Shown here one piece after another: positions 51,561-60,698 of a stretch of 64,000 nucleotides of DNA (its first letter is position 1; the number at the start of each line of letters is the position of its first letter). This DNA comes from DAIDKA01 sp035503515 (lineage in GTDB: Bacteria; Pseudomonadota; Gammaproteobacteria; Steroidobacterales; Steroidobacteraceae). The notes below the pieces were generated by a model, which was not told the DNA's origin, did no database searches, and worked only from the letters and a program-made list of their open reading frames with translations. The translations under genes and the position numbers were made by a program. The stretch spans positions 46,624 through 110,623 of the forward strand of contig DATJTJ010000129.1 in NCBI GenBank assembly GCA_035503515.1, in the 5' to 3' direction.

Positions 51561-53049
51561 TCGCCCGCTGCACGAGGAAGTCGGTCAGCAGCGGCATGGG
51601 ACGGCCGGTCGCGCCTTTCTGCGCACCGCCCTGGTAGGCGGAGCCGGCGATGTCCATGTGTGCCCATTTCAGTCCCTGGGTGAACTTGCCCAGAAAGGCC
51701 GCCGCCGTGATCGCGCCGCCCTCACGTCCGCCGACGTTGGCCATGTCCGCGAAGTTGGTCTTCAGCTGTTCGGCGTATTCCTCGGTCAGCGGCAGCTGCC
51801 AGGCGCGATCGTCGGCGCGCACGCCGGCCGCCACCAGTTCGGCCGCCAGGGCGTCATCGTTGCCCATGACGCCGCTGTGGTGCGCGCCCAGGGCGATCAC
51901 ACAGGCGCCGGTGAGCGTCGCCATGTCGACCACGATGGAGGGATCGAAGCGTCGGGCGTAGTGCAGGGCGTCGCACAGGATCAGGCGGCCCTCCGCGTCG
52001 GTGTTGAGGATTTCGACCGTCTGGCCCGAGGCACTGGTGACGATGTCCGCGGGCTTGACGGCGCGGCCGTCGGGCATGTTCTCGCAGGTGGCGACCAGGC
52101 CCACCACCCGCAGGGGCAGTTTCGCCTCGGCCAGAAATGCGATGGCGCCGATGACGGAGGCGGCCCCCATCATGTCGTACTTCATCTCGTCCATCGCCCC
52201 GGGATCCTTCAGGGAGATCCCGCCGGTGTCGAAGGTGATGCCCTTGCCGACCAGCACCACCGGCGCGTTGCGCGCGGCGCGCGGCCCCTGGTAATCGAGC
52301 ACGATGAAGCGCGGCGGTTCGGCACTGCCCTGGGTGACGGCGAGGAAGCAGCCCATCTTTTCCCGCCGGATCGCGGCCTCATCCAGAATCTTGACCTTGA
52401 CGGACGAGTAGCGCCTGGCCAGCCCGCGGGCCTGGTCGGCGAGGTAGCGGGGGGTGCACACGTTGGGGGGCAGGTTGCCCAGGTCGCGCTGCAGGGAGGT
52501 GGCCTGCGCCAGGGCCCGGCCGTGTTCCAGTCCCTGCTTCGCCTGGGCGAGGCCGGTGGCGCGGACCGGTCCGGCCAGCACCTGGCTGATCACGGGGGCG
52601 GGCGGCTTCTTGCCGGTCTTCAGGTCGTTGGTGCGGTACAGGACATTGCCCGTGATCTCGGCCACGCAACGGCCGAAGTAGTAGTCGTCCAGGTCGCGGG
52701 CGGCGGGACGCTCGATTCCCAATGCCACGCTGCGGATCCGGGTGCGGGCCGCCGCGGTCAGTGCCGCGGTGCAGGCACGCCGCCAGGCCTTGCGGCTGTA
52801 GCTGCGCTCGGCGCCCAGACCGACGAGCAGCACCCGCGTGGCCGCAAGTCCGGCCTCCGACATGAGCAGCGACTCGCCGGCACGCCCGCTGAAGTCACCA
52901 CGAGCGATGACGCCCTTGATCCGGCCCCCGGTCGCCCTGTCGAGGGCCGCGGCCTCGGTACCGAGCTTGCCATCCTCGAAGACCCCTACCGCGATGCAAT
53001 CCACGGACAGGTCGGGAAGCGCCTTGGACCACACGTCGAACTGCATCAT
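51550..53049 (-). CDS. pepA: Leucyl aminopeptidase
   Basis: A 499-residue M17 metallopeptidase. The C-terminal catalytic domain shows VLVGKGITFDTGGISLK, the signature NTDAEGRLILCDAL, and active-site/metal motifs DMATLTGACVIALG. Two ATGs open the frame (53049 and 53046). PepA homologues can also bind DNA; nothing in the window tells whether this one does. Confidence 0.95.
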   Translation of the reverse strand: MMQFDVWSKALPDLSVDCIAVGVFEDGKLGTEAAALDRATGGRIKGVIARGDFSGRAGESLLMSEAGLAATRVLLVGLGAERSYSRKAWRRACTAALTAAARTRIRSVALGIERPAARDLDDYYFGRCVAEITGNVLYRTNDLKTGKKPPAPVISQVLAGPVRATGLAQAKQGLEHGRALAQATSLQRDLGNLPPNVCTPRYLADQARGLARRYSSVKVKILDEAAIRREKMGCFLAVTQGSAEPPRFIVLDYQGPRAARNAPVVLVGKGITFDTGGISLKDPGAMDEMKYDMMGAASVIGAIAFLAEAKLPLRVVGLVATCENMPDGRAVKPADIVTSASGQTVEILNTDAEGRLILCDALHYARRFDPSIVVDMATLTGACVIALGAHHSGVMGNDDALAAELVAAGVRADDRAWQLPLTEEYAEQLKTNFADMANVGGREGGAITAAAFLGKFTQGLKWAHMDIAGSAYQGGAQKGATGRPMPLLTDFLVQRANGG

Positions 53050-53169
53050 CGACCTCCACGTCGTGCCGGACGCAGCCGCCGCGAACCATTGTGGCGCAGC
53101 AGCGTCTGCTCTAAGGTTAGTGATTGATTAACGTTCAAGTCTAACCGAATTCAGGCAGCAGGTAGGGGT
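53050..53169. promoter_or_regulatory. Divergent promoter region between pepA and lptF
   Basis: This 120-bp region contains an AT-rich core (53110-53155). On the minus strand TTGAAC lies 17-18 bp before a TTAG-type hexamer, a possible pepA promoter. On the plus strand TTGATT lies 17 bp before GAATTC, a weak lptF candidate. Confidence 0.35.
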
Positions 53170-54282
53170 TTGGGTCGCCTTCTCGAACGCTACATTTTGC
53201 GGGAAATGATCACCAGTGCCTTCGCGGTAACGCTGGTCCTGATGGTCATCCTGCTCACCAACGAAGGCGCGCGCGTGCTCAGTCGGGCGGCCGACAACCA
53301 GTATCCGCGCGACATGGTCGTCGCGCTGATCGGTCTCGGCGCCCTGCAGCACCTGCCGATCCTGGTGCCCATCGGGTTGCTGCTGGGCATGGTCATGGCG
53401 TTCGGTCGTCTCTACCACGACAGCGAAATGACGGCGGCGCTCGCCTGTGGGGTGGGGATGGGCCGGGTGTATGCGCCCATCATCAGCGTGGGGATCGTGG
53501 TCGCCGCGATCCTCGCCTGGCTGTCCCTGTCGGTGGGGCCGGCTTCGATGGCCCGCGTGCTGTCCCTGCGCAGCGCGGCCCTGCACGCCGGGCAGCTGGC
53601 CCCGGTGGCGCCGGGCCGGTTCCGCAGTTTCGGCGGTGGCAGGACCGTGGTCTACGCCCAGGGGACACTGCCTGACGGGGACCTTTCCAACGTGTTCGTG
53701 GAGCGGGAGCGCGGCGGGCGGGTCGAAGTGGCGCTCGCCCAGCGGGCGCGCCACGCGGTGGCGGCGGATGGACGCAGCCTCACCATCACCCTCTACGACG
53801 GCGAGCGCCTGGAGGGCATTCCCGGCAGCGCGCAGTTTCGCACCATGAAATTCGCCGAGCACCTGATTCCGGTGCAGATGCCGGCGCTGCGCAACGAGGC
53901 CGAGGACCTGGATGCCGCACCCACGCGGGAGCTCATCGGTGCCACCGCCCTGGACCGGCGGGCGCAGCTGCAGTGGCGCCTGGCGCTGCCGGTGATGTGC
54001 CTGGTGCTCGCGGTGCTCGCCGTGCCGATCAGCCGGTTGCGTCCCCGGCGCGGGCGGCTGTCCCGGGTGTGGCTCGCGGTGCTGCTGTTCATTCTGTACT
54101 TCAACCTGCTGTCCGCCGGCCGCGTCGCCATCGAGCACGGCCGGCTGCCGGCCGCACTCGGGCTGTGGTGGACCCACGCGGTGGTCGTGATCGCCGTGCT
54201 GCTGATCACGCAGGCCCCCGAGTGGCTGGCCCGGCTGCGGCACCGGATGCGGGGCGGTTCTCGAGGATTGAGCCCGGCATGA
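53170..54282 (+). CDS. lptF: LPS export permease LptF
   Basis: A 370-residue inner-membrane component of the LptB2FG transporter that extracts lipopolysaccharide. It opens with LLERYILREMITSAFAV, the usual LptF start, has three N-terminal helices, a periplasmic beta-jellyroll region (about 115-260) and three C-terminal helices. It starts at TTG 53170 after a GGTAGGGG ribosome-binding site. It overlaps lptG by ATGA. Confidence 0.92.
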   Translation: MGRLLERYILREMITSAFAVTLVLMVILLTNEGARVLSRAADNQYPRDMVVALIGLGALQHLPILVPIGLLLGMVMAFGRLYHDSEMTAALACGVGMGRVYAPIISVGIVVAAILAWLSLSVGPASMARVLSLRSAALHAGQLAPVAPGRFRSFGGGRTVVYAQGTLPDGDLSNVFVERERGGRVEVALAQRARHAVAADGRSLTITLYDGERLEGIPGSAQFRTMKFAEHLIPVQMPALRNEAEDLDAAPTRELIGATALDRRAQLQWRLALPVMCLVLAVLAVPISRLRPRRGRLSRVWLAVLLFILYFNLLSAGRVAIEHGRLPAALGLWWTHAVVVIAVLLITQAPEWLARLRHRMRGGSRGLSPA

Positions 54283-55346
54283 ACATTCTCGATCGCTACA
54301 TCGTGGCGCGCATCCTCGCCATGACCGCGCTGGTCATGCTGGTGATCATCGCGCTTGCGGTGCTGGTCACCTTCATCGCCGAGCAGGGGGACACCGGTAC
54401 CGGCCATTACGGCAGTCTCGATGCGCTGTGGTTTTCGCTCATGAGCGTCCCGCAGCAGGCCTGGGAGCTGATGCCCATCGGGGCCCTCATCGGGTCGATG
54501 CTGGGCCTGGGTGGTCTCGCCAGCGGCAGCGAACTGACCGTGGCGCGCGCGGCCGGGGTGTCGGTCGCGCGGCTCGCGGTGTCCGTGTTCATCGCCGGGG
54601 TGCTGCTGGTGGGCATCGAGGTGGTGCTGGGCGAACTGCTGGCGCCGCCGCTGCAACAGGTGGCGCGCCAGGAAAAGGCCGCCGAGCGGTTCTCCGACGC
54701 CAGCATCGGCGGCGGCTCGGCCTGGGTGCGCGACGGCAACCAGATCCTGGACGTCGAGCAGTCCCAGGCCGGTGAAATCCAGGGCGGCATGCTGATATTC
54801 GAACTCTCCCCCGATCACCACCTGGTGGCGATGGGACGGGCGGCCCGGGCGCTGCCCGGTGCGGATCATCGCTGGCTGCTGCGCGGCTACGTCGAGTCGC
54901 GCTTCGGCCGCGACGGGCGGGTGAGCGCCTTCGCCGAGGGCGTGCGCACGCTCGACTCGAACGTCAGCGGCCAGTTCCTGCACCTGGCGATGTCCGAACC
55001 CGGAGAACTGGCGAGTGCCGCGCTGTGGAGTCTGATCGGCTACTACCGCGCGAACTCGCTGGATCCGAAACCCTATCTGTTCGCGTTCTGGTCGCGCATC
55101 GCGCGCACCGGGGCCATTGCCTTTGCGGTGCTGCTGGCCGTGCCGTTCGTGCTGGGCCCCATGCGCTCCTCCGGCACCGGCGTGCGGCTGCTGGCGGGGC
55201 TGCTGCTCGGCCTGGGCTTCTTCTTCATGCAGCGCTTCATCGAAAGCGGCACGATCGTGTTCGACCTGAACCCGGTCCTGCTCGCCTGGCTGCCGACCAC
55301 CGTGCTGGTGGTCGTGACCTTCGGATTGCTCGCCCGGGTGCGCTGA
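54279..55346 (+). CDS. lptG: LPS export permease LptG
   Basis: A 355-residue partner of LptF with the same six-helix plus jellyroll design. It starts MNILDRYIVARILAMTALVM, typical of LptG, and ends with the helices LRLLAGLLLGLGFFFMQRF-like and LLAWLPTTVLVVVTFGLLARV. ATG 54279 overlaps the lptF stop. Together they move LPS onto the periplasmic LptA bridge. Confidence 0.92.
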   Translation: MNILDRYIVARILAMTALVMLVIIALAVLVTFIAEQGDTGTGHYGSLDALWFSLMSVPQQAWELMPIGALIGSMLGLGGLASGSELTVARAAGVSVARLAVSVFIAGVLLVGIEVVLGELLAPPLQQVARQEKAAERFSDASIGGGSAWVRDGNQILDVEQSQAGEIQGGMLIFELSPDHHLVAMGRAARALPGADHRWLLRGYVESRFGRDGRVSAFAEGVRTLDSNVSGQFLHLAMSEPGELASAALWSLIGYYRANSLDPKPYLFAFWSRIARTGAIAFAVLLAVPFVLGPMRSSGTGVRLLAGLLLGLGFFFMQRFIESGTIVFDLNPVLLAWLPTTVLVVVTFGLLARVR

Positions 55347-55437
55347 AAAGGGGTCCGGGTCCCGGCGATTGTGTCCGCTGGGCTGCGCGGCTACGATACG
55401 CGGTTTCCCTGAGGGCCGGCCTCGAGCCGCGCATCTG

Positions 55438-56322
55438 ATGATACCAACCTGCAAGGCACCCGATCCGGATACCCGCAAGCCCCAGTACCGCCCCCCGGCC
55501 GGCGCCTGCGATGCCCACTGCCACATTTTCGGGCCCGGAGACCAGTATCCGTACGCCGCCGACCGCACCTATACCCCGCCCGACGCGCCGCTTGCGAAGT
55601 TCCGGGAACTGCAGGGCATTCTCGGCCTCGACCGTGCCGTGCTGGTGAATGCCAGCTGCCACGGCAGCGACAATTCGGTGATCCTGGATGCGATCGCCGC
55701 CAGCAACGGGCAGTACCGGGGCGTGGCGAACGCCGACGACAGCTTCACGGAGCGGGACTTCGAGCAACTGCACGCCGGCGGCGTGCGCGGCGTGCGCTTC
55801 AATTTCGTCAAGCATCTCGGTGGCATGCCCGACATGGGCGAGTTCCATCGCATCATCGAGCGCATCCGGCCGCTGGGCTGGCACGTCGACCTGCATTTCG
55901 ACGCGGGCGACCTGGTGGAGCACGCGGACCTGCTGCGCGCCATGCCGGTGCCGTTCATCATCGATCACATGGGCCGCGTGCCGACCAAGGCGGGCCTCGA
56001 CCAGCCGCCGTTCCGGCAGCTGCTGCAGGTGCTCAAGTCGAACGAGCGCTGCTGGGTCAAGATCAGCGGCTCGGAACGCATATCCAGCTCCGGTCCGCCG
56101 TTCACCGACGCCGTGCCCTTCGCGCGCGCCCTGATCGAGGCGGCGCCCGACCGTATCCTGTGGGGCACGGACTGGCCGCATCCGAACATCGCCAGGCACA
56201 TGCCCAATGACGGTGATCTCGTCGACCTGATCCCGCTGATGGCTCCCGAGCCGGACCTGCAGCGCACGATCCTGGTCGACAATCCGCATCGGCTCTATCA
56301 GTTTTCAAGGGTTTCAGGGTAA
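55438..56322 (+). CDS. ligI: 2-pyrone-4,6-dicarboxylate lactonase
   Basis: A 294-residue amidohydrolase, the length of Sphingobium LigI, which opens 2-pyrone-4,6-dicarboxylate in the protocatechuate 4,5-cleavage pathway. Metal and active-site features are CDAHCHIFGPGDQYPYA, HFDAGDL, FIIDHMGRVP and WGTDWPHPN with the catalytic Asp. ATG 55438 opens with MIPTCKAPDPDTRKP. It heads the ligI-ligA-ligB-ligC operon; 5 bp separate it from ligA. Confidence 0.92.
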   Translation: MIPTCKAPDPDTRKPQYRPPAGACDAHCHIFGPGDQYPYAADRTYTPPDAPLAKFRELQGILGLDRAVLVNASCHGSDNSVILDAIAASNGQYRGVANADDSFTERDFEQLHAGGVRGVRFNFVKHLGGMPDMGEFHRIIERIRPLGWHVDLHFDAGDLVEHADLLRAMPVPFIIDHMGRVPTKAGLDQPPFRQLLQVLKSNERCWVKISGSERISSSGPPFTDAVPFARALIEAAPDRILWGTDWPHPNIARHMPNDGDLVDLIPLMAPEPDLQRTILVDNPHRLYQFSRVSG

Positions 56323-56327
56323 GCCAA

Positions 56328-56738
56328 ATGTCCGACAAGCATCTCTCCCCGTACCTCAACGAGTTCGAGGACATTCCCGGCACGCTGGTGTTCAACACCT
56401 TCCGGTCGCGTCAGGGCTTCAACCTCAACCAGTTCTGCATGTCGCTGATGAAGCCGGAGAACCGCGAGAAGTTCAAGGCCAACGAGGCCGAATATCTCAA
56501 GCCCTGGAAGCTCACATCCGAGCAGACCGAGGCGGTGCTGAAGCGCGATTACCTCAAGCTGATGCAGAACGGCGGCAACATCTATTTCCTGTCCAAGCTG
56601 TTCTCGACCGACGGCTTCCCGTACCTGGTCGCGGTCGCCACCATGACCGGCATGAGCCAGGAGGAGTATTCGAAGATGATGCTGTCCGGGGGCCGCAACA
56701 TCAAAGGCAACCGCAGCAAGTCAAACCCGAGTCTGTAA
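56328..56738 (+). CDS. ligA: Protocatechuate 4,5-dioxygenase alpha subunit
   Basis: A 136-residue small helical subunit that caps the active site of the LigAB extradiol dioxygenase. It aligns with LigA through IPGTLVFNTFRSRQGFNLNQFCMSLM, the RDYLKLMQNGGNIYFLSKL block and the MTGMSQEEY motif. It sits 6 bp upstream of ligB, the catalytic subunit. Confidence 0.94.
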   Translation: MSDKHLSPYLNEFEDIPGTLVFNTFRSRQGFNLNQFCMSLMKPENREKFKANEAEYLKPWKLTSEQTEAVLKRDYLKLMQNGGNIYFLSKLFSTDGFPYLVAVATMTGMSQEEYSKMMLSGGRNIKGNRSKSNPSL

Positions 56739-56744
56739 ATCAAC

Positions 56745-57593
56745 ATGGCAAGAATCACCGCCGGTATCACCACCTCCCACGTTCCCGCGATCGCCGCGAC
56801 CATCGATCTGGGCAAGCAGCAGCAGCCCTATTGGGCGCCGATCTTCAAGGGGTTCGAGTTCTCCCGCAAATGGATGGCCGAGCACAAGCCGGACGTGGCC
56901 ATCCTGATCTACAACGATCACGCCTCGGCCTTCGATGCGACCATCTTCCCGACGTTCGCCATCGGCTGTGCAGATGAGTACCTGTCGGCCGATGAGGGCT
57001 GGGGCCGGCGCCCGGTCCCGGTCGTCAAGGGCAACTCGGACTTCGCCTGCCACATCGCGCAGTCGCTGATCCTGAGCGAGTTCGACATGACCGTCGTCAA
57101 CCGCATGGACGTGGATCATGGCCTCACCGTGCCGCTGAACCTGCTGTTCGGGGATCTGAAGCCCGAGGACCAGTGGCCCTGCGAGGTCATCCCGTTCCCG
57201 ATCAACGTCGTGCAGTACCCGCCGCCGACCGGCAAGCGCTGCTACGATCTCGGGCGCGCGCTGCGCAAGGCGGTCGAATCCTACCCCGAGGACCTGAAGG
57301 TCGTGGTATTCGGCACCGGCGGCATGTCGCACCAGCTGCAGGGCACGCGCGCCGGGCTCATCAACCGCGAATGGGACACGAAGTTCCTGGATGGCCTGAC
57401 CAAGGATCCGATCGGCCTGACCAGGATTCCGCACCTCGAGTACGTTCGCGAGGCCGGCTCCGAGGGCATCGAGCTGGTCATGTGGCTGGCGATGCGCGGG
57501 GCCCTCAATGACAACGTGAAGGAGGTTTACCGCTTCTATCACGTACCGTGCTCGAATACGGCTCTTGGACACATCATTCTCGAGAATCAGTAA
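56745..57593 (+). CDS. ligB: Protocatechuate 4,5-dioxygenase beta subunit
   Basis: A 282-residue type II extradiol dioxygenase that cleaves protocatechuate between C4 and C5 using Fe(II). Iron ligands correspond to His12 (TTSHVPA), a His in YNDHASAFD near residue 61 and the Glu in GSEGIELVMW; the catalytic base is His in GGMSHQLQG. The sequence follows Sphingobium LigB closely through MDVDHG.TVPL. It lies between ligA and ligC. Confidence 0.95.
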   Translation: MARITAGITTSHVPAIAATIDLGKQQQPYWAPIFKGFEFSRKWMAEHKPDVAILIYNDHASAFDATIFPTFAIGCADEYLSADEGWGRRPVPVVKGNSDFACHIAQSLILSEFDMTVVNRMDVDHGLTVPLNLLFGDLKPEDQWPCEVIPFPINVVQYPPPTGKRCYDLGRALRKAVESYPEDLKVVVFGTGGMSHQLQGTRAGLINREWDTKFLDGLTKDPIGLTRIPHLEYVREAGSEGIELVMWLAMRGALNDNVKEVYRFYHVPCSNTALGHIILENQ

Positions 57594-57595
57594 CC

Positions 57596-58543
57596 ATGAA
57601 AATCGTAGTCGCGGGGCAGGGCGCCTTCGGCGTGAAGCACATCGAGGCGATCCAGAAGATCAGTGGTATCACCGTCGCATCGCTGGCGGGCGGCAGTCCC
57701 GACTCGACCGCAGAGGTGGCGCGCAAGTACGGCATCCCGCACTGGACCACGAAGCTGGAGGAGGCCCTGGCGCAGCCGGGGGTCGAGGCCGCAATCCTCG
57801 CCACGCCGACCCAGATGCATGCCGCGCAGACCATCCAGTGCCTGCAGGCCGGCAAGCACGTGCAGGTGGAAATCCCGATGTCGGACAACCTCGCCGATGC
57901 CGAGAAGGTGCTGGCGGTACAGAAGCAGACCGGCCTGATCGCCATGGCCGGTCACACCCGCCGCTTCAATCCCAGCCACCAGTGGATCCACAAGCGCATC
58001 AAGGCCGGTGAGCTCAAGGTGCAGCAGATGGACGTGCAGACGTACTTCTTCCGTCGCACCAACATGAACGCGCTGGGCAAGCCGCGCAGCTGGACCGACC
58101 ACCTGCTGTGGCATCACGCCTGCCACACGGTCGACCTGTTCCAGTACCAGACCGGCGAGACCGTGTCCCGCTGTCACGCGCTGCAGGGCCCGATACACCC
58201 GCAGCTCGGCATCGCCATGGACATGAGCATCGGCATGAAGGTGCCCTCGGGCGCGATCTGCACGCTGTCGCTGTCATTCAACAACGATGGGCCGCTGGGA
58301 ACCTTCTTCCGCTACATCTGCGACAACGGCACCTACATCGCACGTTACGATGATCTGCTGGACGGCAACCAGAAGCCGATCGATGTCTCCAAGGTGGACG
58401 TGTCGATGAACGGCATCGAGCTGCAGGACCGCGAGTTCTTCAGCGCCATCCAGGAGGGGCGCGAGCCCAATGCCAGCGTGCAGCAGGTGCTGCCCACCAT
58501 GCGCACCCTCGACCTGCTGGAAAAGGATCTGCTCAAGGGCTGA
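57596..58543 (+). CDS. ligC: 4-carboxy-2-hydroxymuconate-6-semialdehyde dehydrogenase
   Basis: A 315-residue GFO/IDH/MocA-family NADP-dependent enzyme, the length of LigC, which oxidises the ring-cleavage product to 2-pyrone-4,6-dicarboxylate. The Rossmann motif is VVAGQGAFGVKHIEAI; GKHVQVEIPMSDNLADAEK carries the usual Glu-Ile-Pro of LigC in place of Glu-Lys-Pro. ATG 57596 is 2 bp after ligB; longer frames overlap ligB. Confidence 0.93.
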   Translation: MKIVVAGQGAFGVKHIEAIQKISGITVASLAGGSPDSTAEVARKYGIPHWTTKLEEALAQPGVEAAILATPTQMHAAQTIQCLQAGKHVQVEIPMSDNLADAEKVLAVQKQTGLIAMAGHTRRFNPSHQWIHKRIKAGELKVQQMDVQTYFFRRTNMNALGKPRSWTDHLLWHHACHTVDLFQYQTGETVSRCHALQGPIHPQLGIAMDMSIGMKVPSGAICTLSLSFNNDGPLGTFFRYICDNGTYIARYDDLLDGNQKPIDVSKVDVSMNGIELQDREFFSAIQEGREPNASVQQVLPTMRTLDLLEKDLLKG

Positions 58544-58572
58544 GGCGGGCCCTGGGGAACGCTGGAGCCTCC

Positions 58573-59556
58573 TCAGGCATCCAGCGTCTTCATCATCATC
58601 GCGGGGTGGCGCTCGCCGCGCACCGGGTGCTCGGCCACCAGCGTGCGCAGTTCCTGGCATTCGGCCGCGCTCAGACCGACATCGAGCGCCCCGAGATTGT
58701 CGTGCAGGTGCGCGCGGGTCTTCATGCCGGGAATCGCCGTCACCTCCGGTCCCTGCGCCAGCACCCAGGCAATGGCCAGCTGCGGCAACGAGCATCCCTT
58801 GCGCGCGGCGAACGCGGCCAGCGCCGTCACCAGCCGGGCGTTGTGCGCGGCGTTGGCCTCCGAGAACCGTGGCTGGTTGCGCCGGTTGTCATCAGCCGGC
58901 AGGTCCGCGAGGGAGCGGAAATTGGCGGCGAGGAAACCGCGGCCGAGCGGGCTGTAGGCGACCAGCCCCACGCCCAGTTCGCGGCAGGCGGGGAGGATGC
59001 CCTGCTCGGGCTCGCGGGACCACAGCGAGTACTCGCTTTGCACCGCCGCCACGGGGTGCACGGCATGCGCCCGGCGCAGGGTCTGAACGCTGCATTCGGA
59101 CAGCCCGACGTGGCGGATCTTGCCCGTCCGGACCAGGTCCGCGAGCGCCCCCACGGACTCCTCGATCGCAGTGGCCGGATCGATGCGGTGCAGGTAGAAC
59201 AGATCGATACGGTCCGTCCCCAGCCGCGTGAGGCTGGATTCGACCGCCGTGCGCAGCGACTGCGGCTTGTTGTCGATGACCAGCTGCCCCTGGGCATTGC
59301 GGGTGATGCCGTACTTGGTGGCCAGGAACAGACCGTCGCGGCGCCCACGGATGGTGGCGCCCACGAATTTTTCGTTTTCGCCCAGCTGGTAGCTGGCCGC
59401 GGTGTCCAGATGGGTGACGCCCTGGTCGAGTGCCGACAGCAGCGTGGCGCGTGCCTCCTCGTCGTTGCGGGTCCCATACCAGCCGATCAGCGTCATGCAG
59501 CCGAAGCCCAGCGCCGACAGGTTGACCCCGCTTCGTCCCAAGGGTCTGTGCTGCAT
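58573..59556 (-). CDS. Aldo/keto reductase
   Basis: A 327-residue NADPH-dependent oxidoreductase of the AKR11/13 type. The catalytic tetrad is visible: Asp and Tyr in HLDTAASYQLGE, Lys in LATKYG and His in YLHRID; the phosphate-binding IPGMKTRAHLHDNLGAL is near the C-terminus. It is inserted in opposite orientation between ligC and ligJ. A role in aromatic catabolism is possible but unsupported; a general detoxifying reductase is equally likely. Confidence 0.87.
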   Translation of the reverse strand: MQHRPLGRSGVNLSALGFGCMTLIGWYGTRNDEEARATLLSALDQGVTHLDTAASYQLGENEKFVGATIRGRRDGLFLATKYGITRNAQGQLVIDNKPQSLRTAVESSLTRLGTDRIDLFYLHRIDPATAIEESVGALADLVRTGKIRHVGLSECSVQTLRRAHAVHPVAAVQSEYSLWSREPEQGILPACRELGVGLVAYSPLGRGFLAANFRSLADLPADDNRRNQPRFSEANAAHNARLVTALAAFAARKGCSLPQLAIAWVLAQGPEVTAIPGMKTRAHLHDNLGALDVGLSAAECQELRTLVAEHPVRGERHPAMMMKTLDA

Positions 59557-59610
59557 GGTGGTCCTCCGGCGCGGGTGACGGGAATCTGACCTTATCCAAT
59601 CCGATGGCCC

Positions 59611-59640
59611 TTGTCAGGACCGTCCGGCCGCCGATAGCAT
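59611..59640 (+). promoter_or_regulatory. Candidate ligJ promoter
   Basis: TTGTCA (59611-59616) and TAGCAT (59635-59640) are separated by 18 bp. The expected transcription start is near 59648, leaving a leader of about 28 nt before ATG 59676. It lies in the divergent gap with the aldo/keto reductase gene. Confidence 0.45.
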
Positions 59641-59675
59641 CTGCGCTCTTTCAAGGCTCACCCGGTATTCCCACC

Positions 59676-60698
59676 ATGATCATCGACTGCCACGGGCACT
59701 ACACCACCGCCCCTTCGGAACTGACCACCTTCCGGGATGCGCAGAAGGCGGCGCTCAAGGATCCGGCGCAGACCCCGTCACGCGAGTCCTTGCGCATCAG
59801 CGATGACCAGATCCGCGACAGCCTGGAGAAGGCGCAGCTGAAACTGCAGCGCGAGCGCGGATCGGATCTGACCATCTTCTCGCCGCGGGCCTCGACCATG
59901 GCCCATCACATCGGCACCGAGGCCACCAGCCTCGAGTGGTCGCAGATCAACAACGACCTGATCGCCCGGGTGGTGGGGCTTTATCCGAAGAACTTCGTGG
60001 GCGTGTGCATGCTGCCGCAGTCCCCCGGGGTGCCGCCGGCGAACAGCGTCCGCGAACTCGAACGCTGCGTCACGCAGCTCGGGTTCATCGGCGCCAACCT
60101 GAATCCCGATCCCTCCGGCGGCCACTGGACCTCGCCGCCACTGACCGACAGGCACTGGTACCCGGTGTACGAAAAACTCGTGGAGCTGGACGTACCGGCG
60201 ATGGTGCACGTCAGCTCCTCGTGCAATGCGAACTTCCATGCGACCGGCGCGCACTACATCAACGCGGACACCACCGCCTTCATGCAGTTCATCCAGGGGG
60301 ACCTGTTCAAGGATTTCCCGACGCTGCGCCTGATCATTCCGCACGGTGGCGGCGCCGTCCCCTATCACTGGGGCCGCTACCGCGGACTGGCGCAGGACAT
60401 GAAGCGGCCACCCCTGGCCGAGCACGTGATGAAGAACGTGTTCTTCGACACCTGCGTCTATCACCAGCCCGGCATCGACCTGCTGCTGAAGGTGATTCCG
60501 GTGCAGAACATCCTGTTCGGTTCGGAAATGGTGGGCGCCGTGCGCGGCATCGACCCGACCACGGGCCAGTACTACGACGACACCAAGCGCTACATCGATT
60601 CCTCGGCACTTTCGGCCGAGGACAAGCAGCGCATCTTCGAGACCAACGCGTACCGGGTGTATCCGCGCCTGAAGGCGCGACTGGCCGCCGCTGGATAA
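59676..60698 (+). CDS. ligJ: 4-oxalomesaconate hydratase
   Basis: A 340-residue amidohydrolase-2 (ACMSD-like) protein of the same length as Sphingobium LigJ, which hydrates 4-oxalomesaconate to 4-carboxy-4-hydroxy-2-oxoadipate. It begins MIIDCHGHYTTAPSEL with the metal-binding H-x-H, has the middle HVSSSCNANFHATGAHYINADTT and the metal motif IPHGGGAVPYHWGR, and ends with ILFGSEMVGAVRG. ATG 59676 was chosen by family start. It belongs to the same pathway as ligI, ligA, ligB and ligC upstream. Confidence 0.9.
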   Translation: MIIDCHGHYTTAPSELTTFRDAQKAALKDPAQTPSRESLRISDDQIRDSLEKAQLKLQRERGSDLTIFSPRASTMAHHIGTEATSLEWSQINNDLIARVVGLYPKNFVGVCMLPQSPGVPPANSVRELERCVTQLGFIGANLNPDPSGGHWTSPPLTDRHWYPVYEKLVELDVPAMVHVSSSCNANFHATGAHYINADTTAFMQFIQGDLFKDFPTLRLIIPHGGGAVPYHWGRYRGLAQDMKRPPLAEHVMKNVFFDTCVYHQPGIDLLLKVIPVQNILFGSEMVGAVRGIDPTTGQYYDDTKRYIDSSALSAEDKQRIFETNAYRVYPRLKARLAAAG

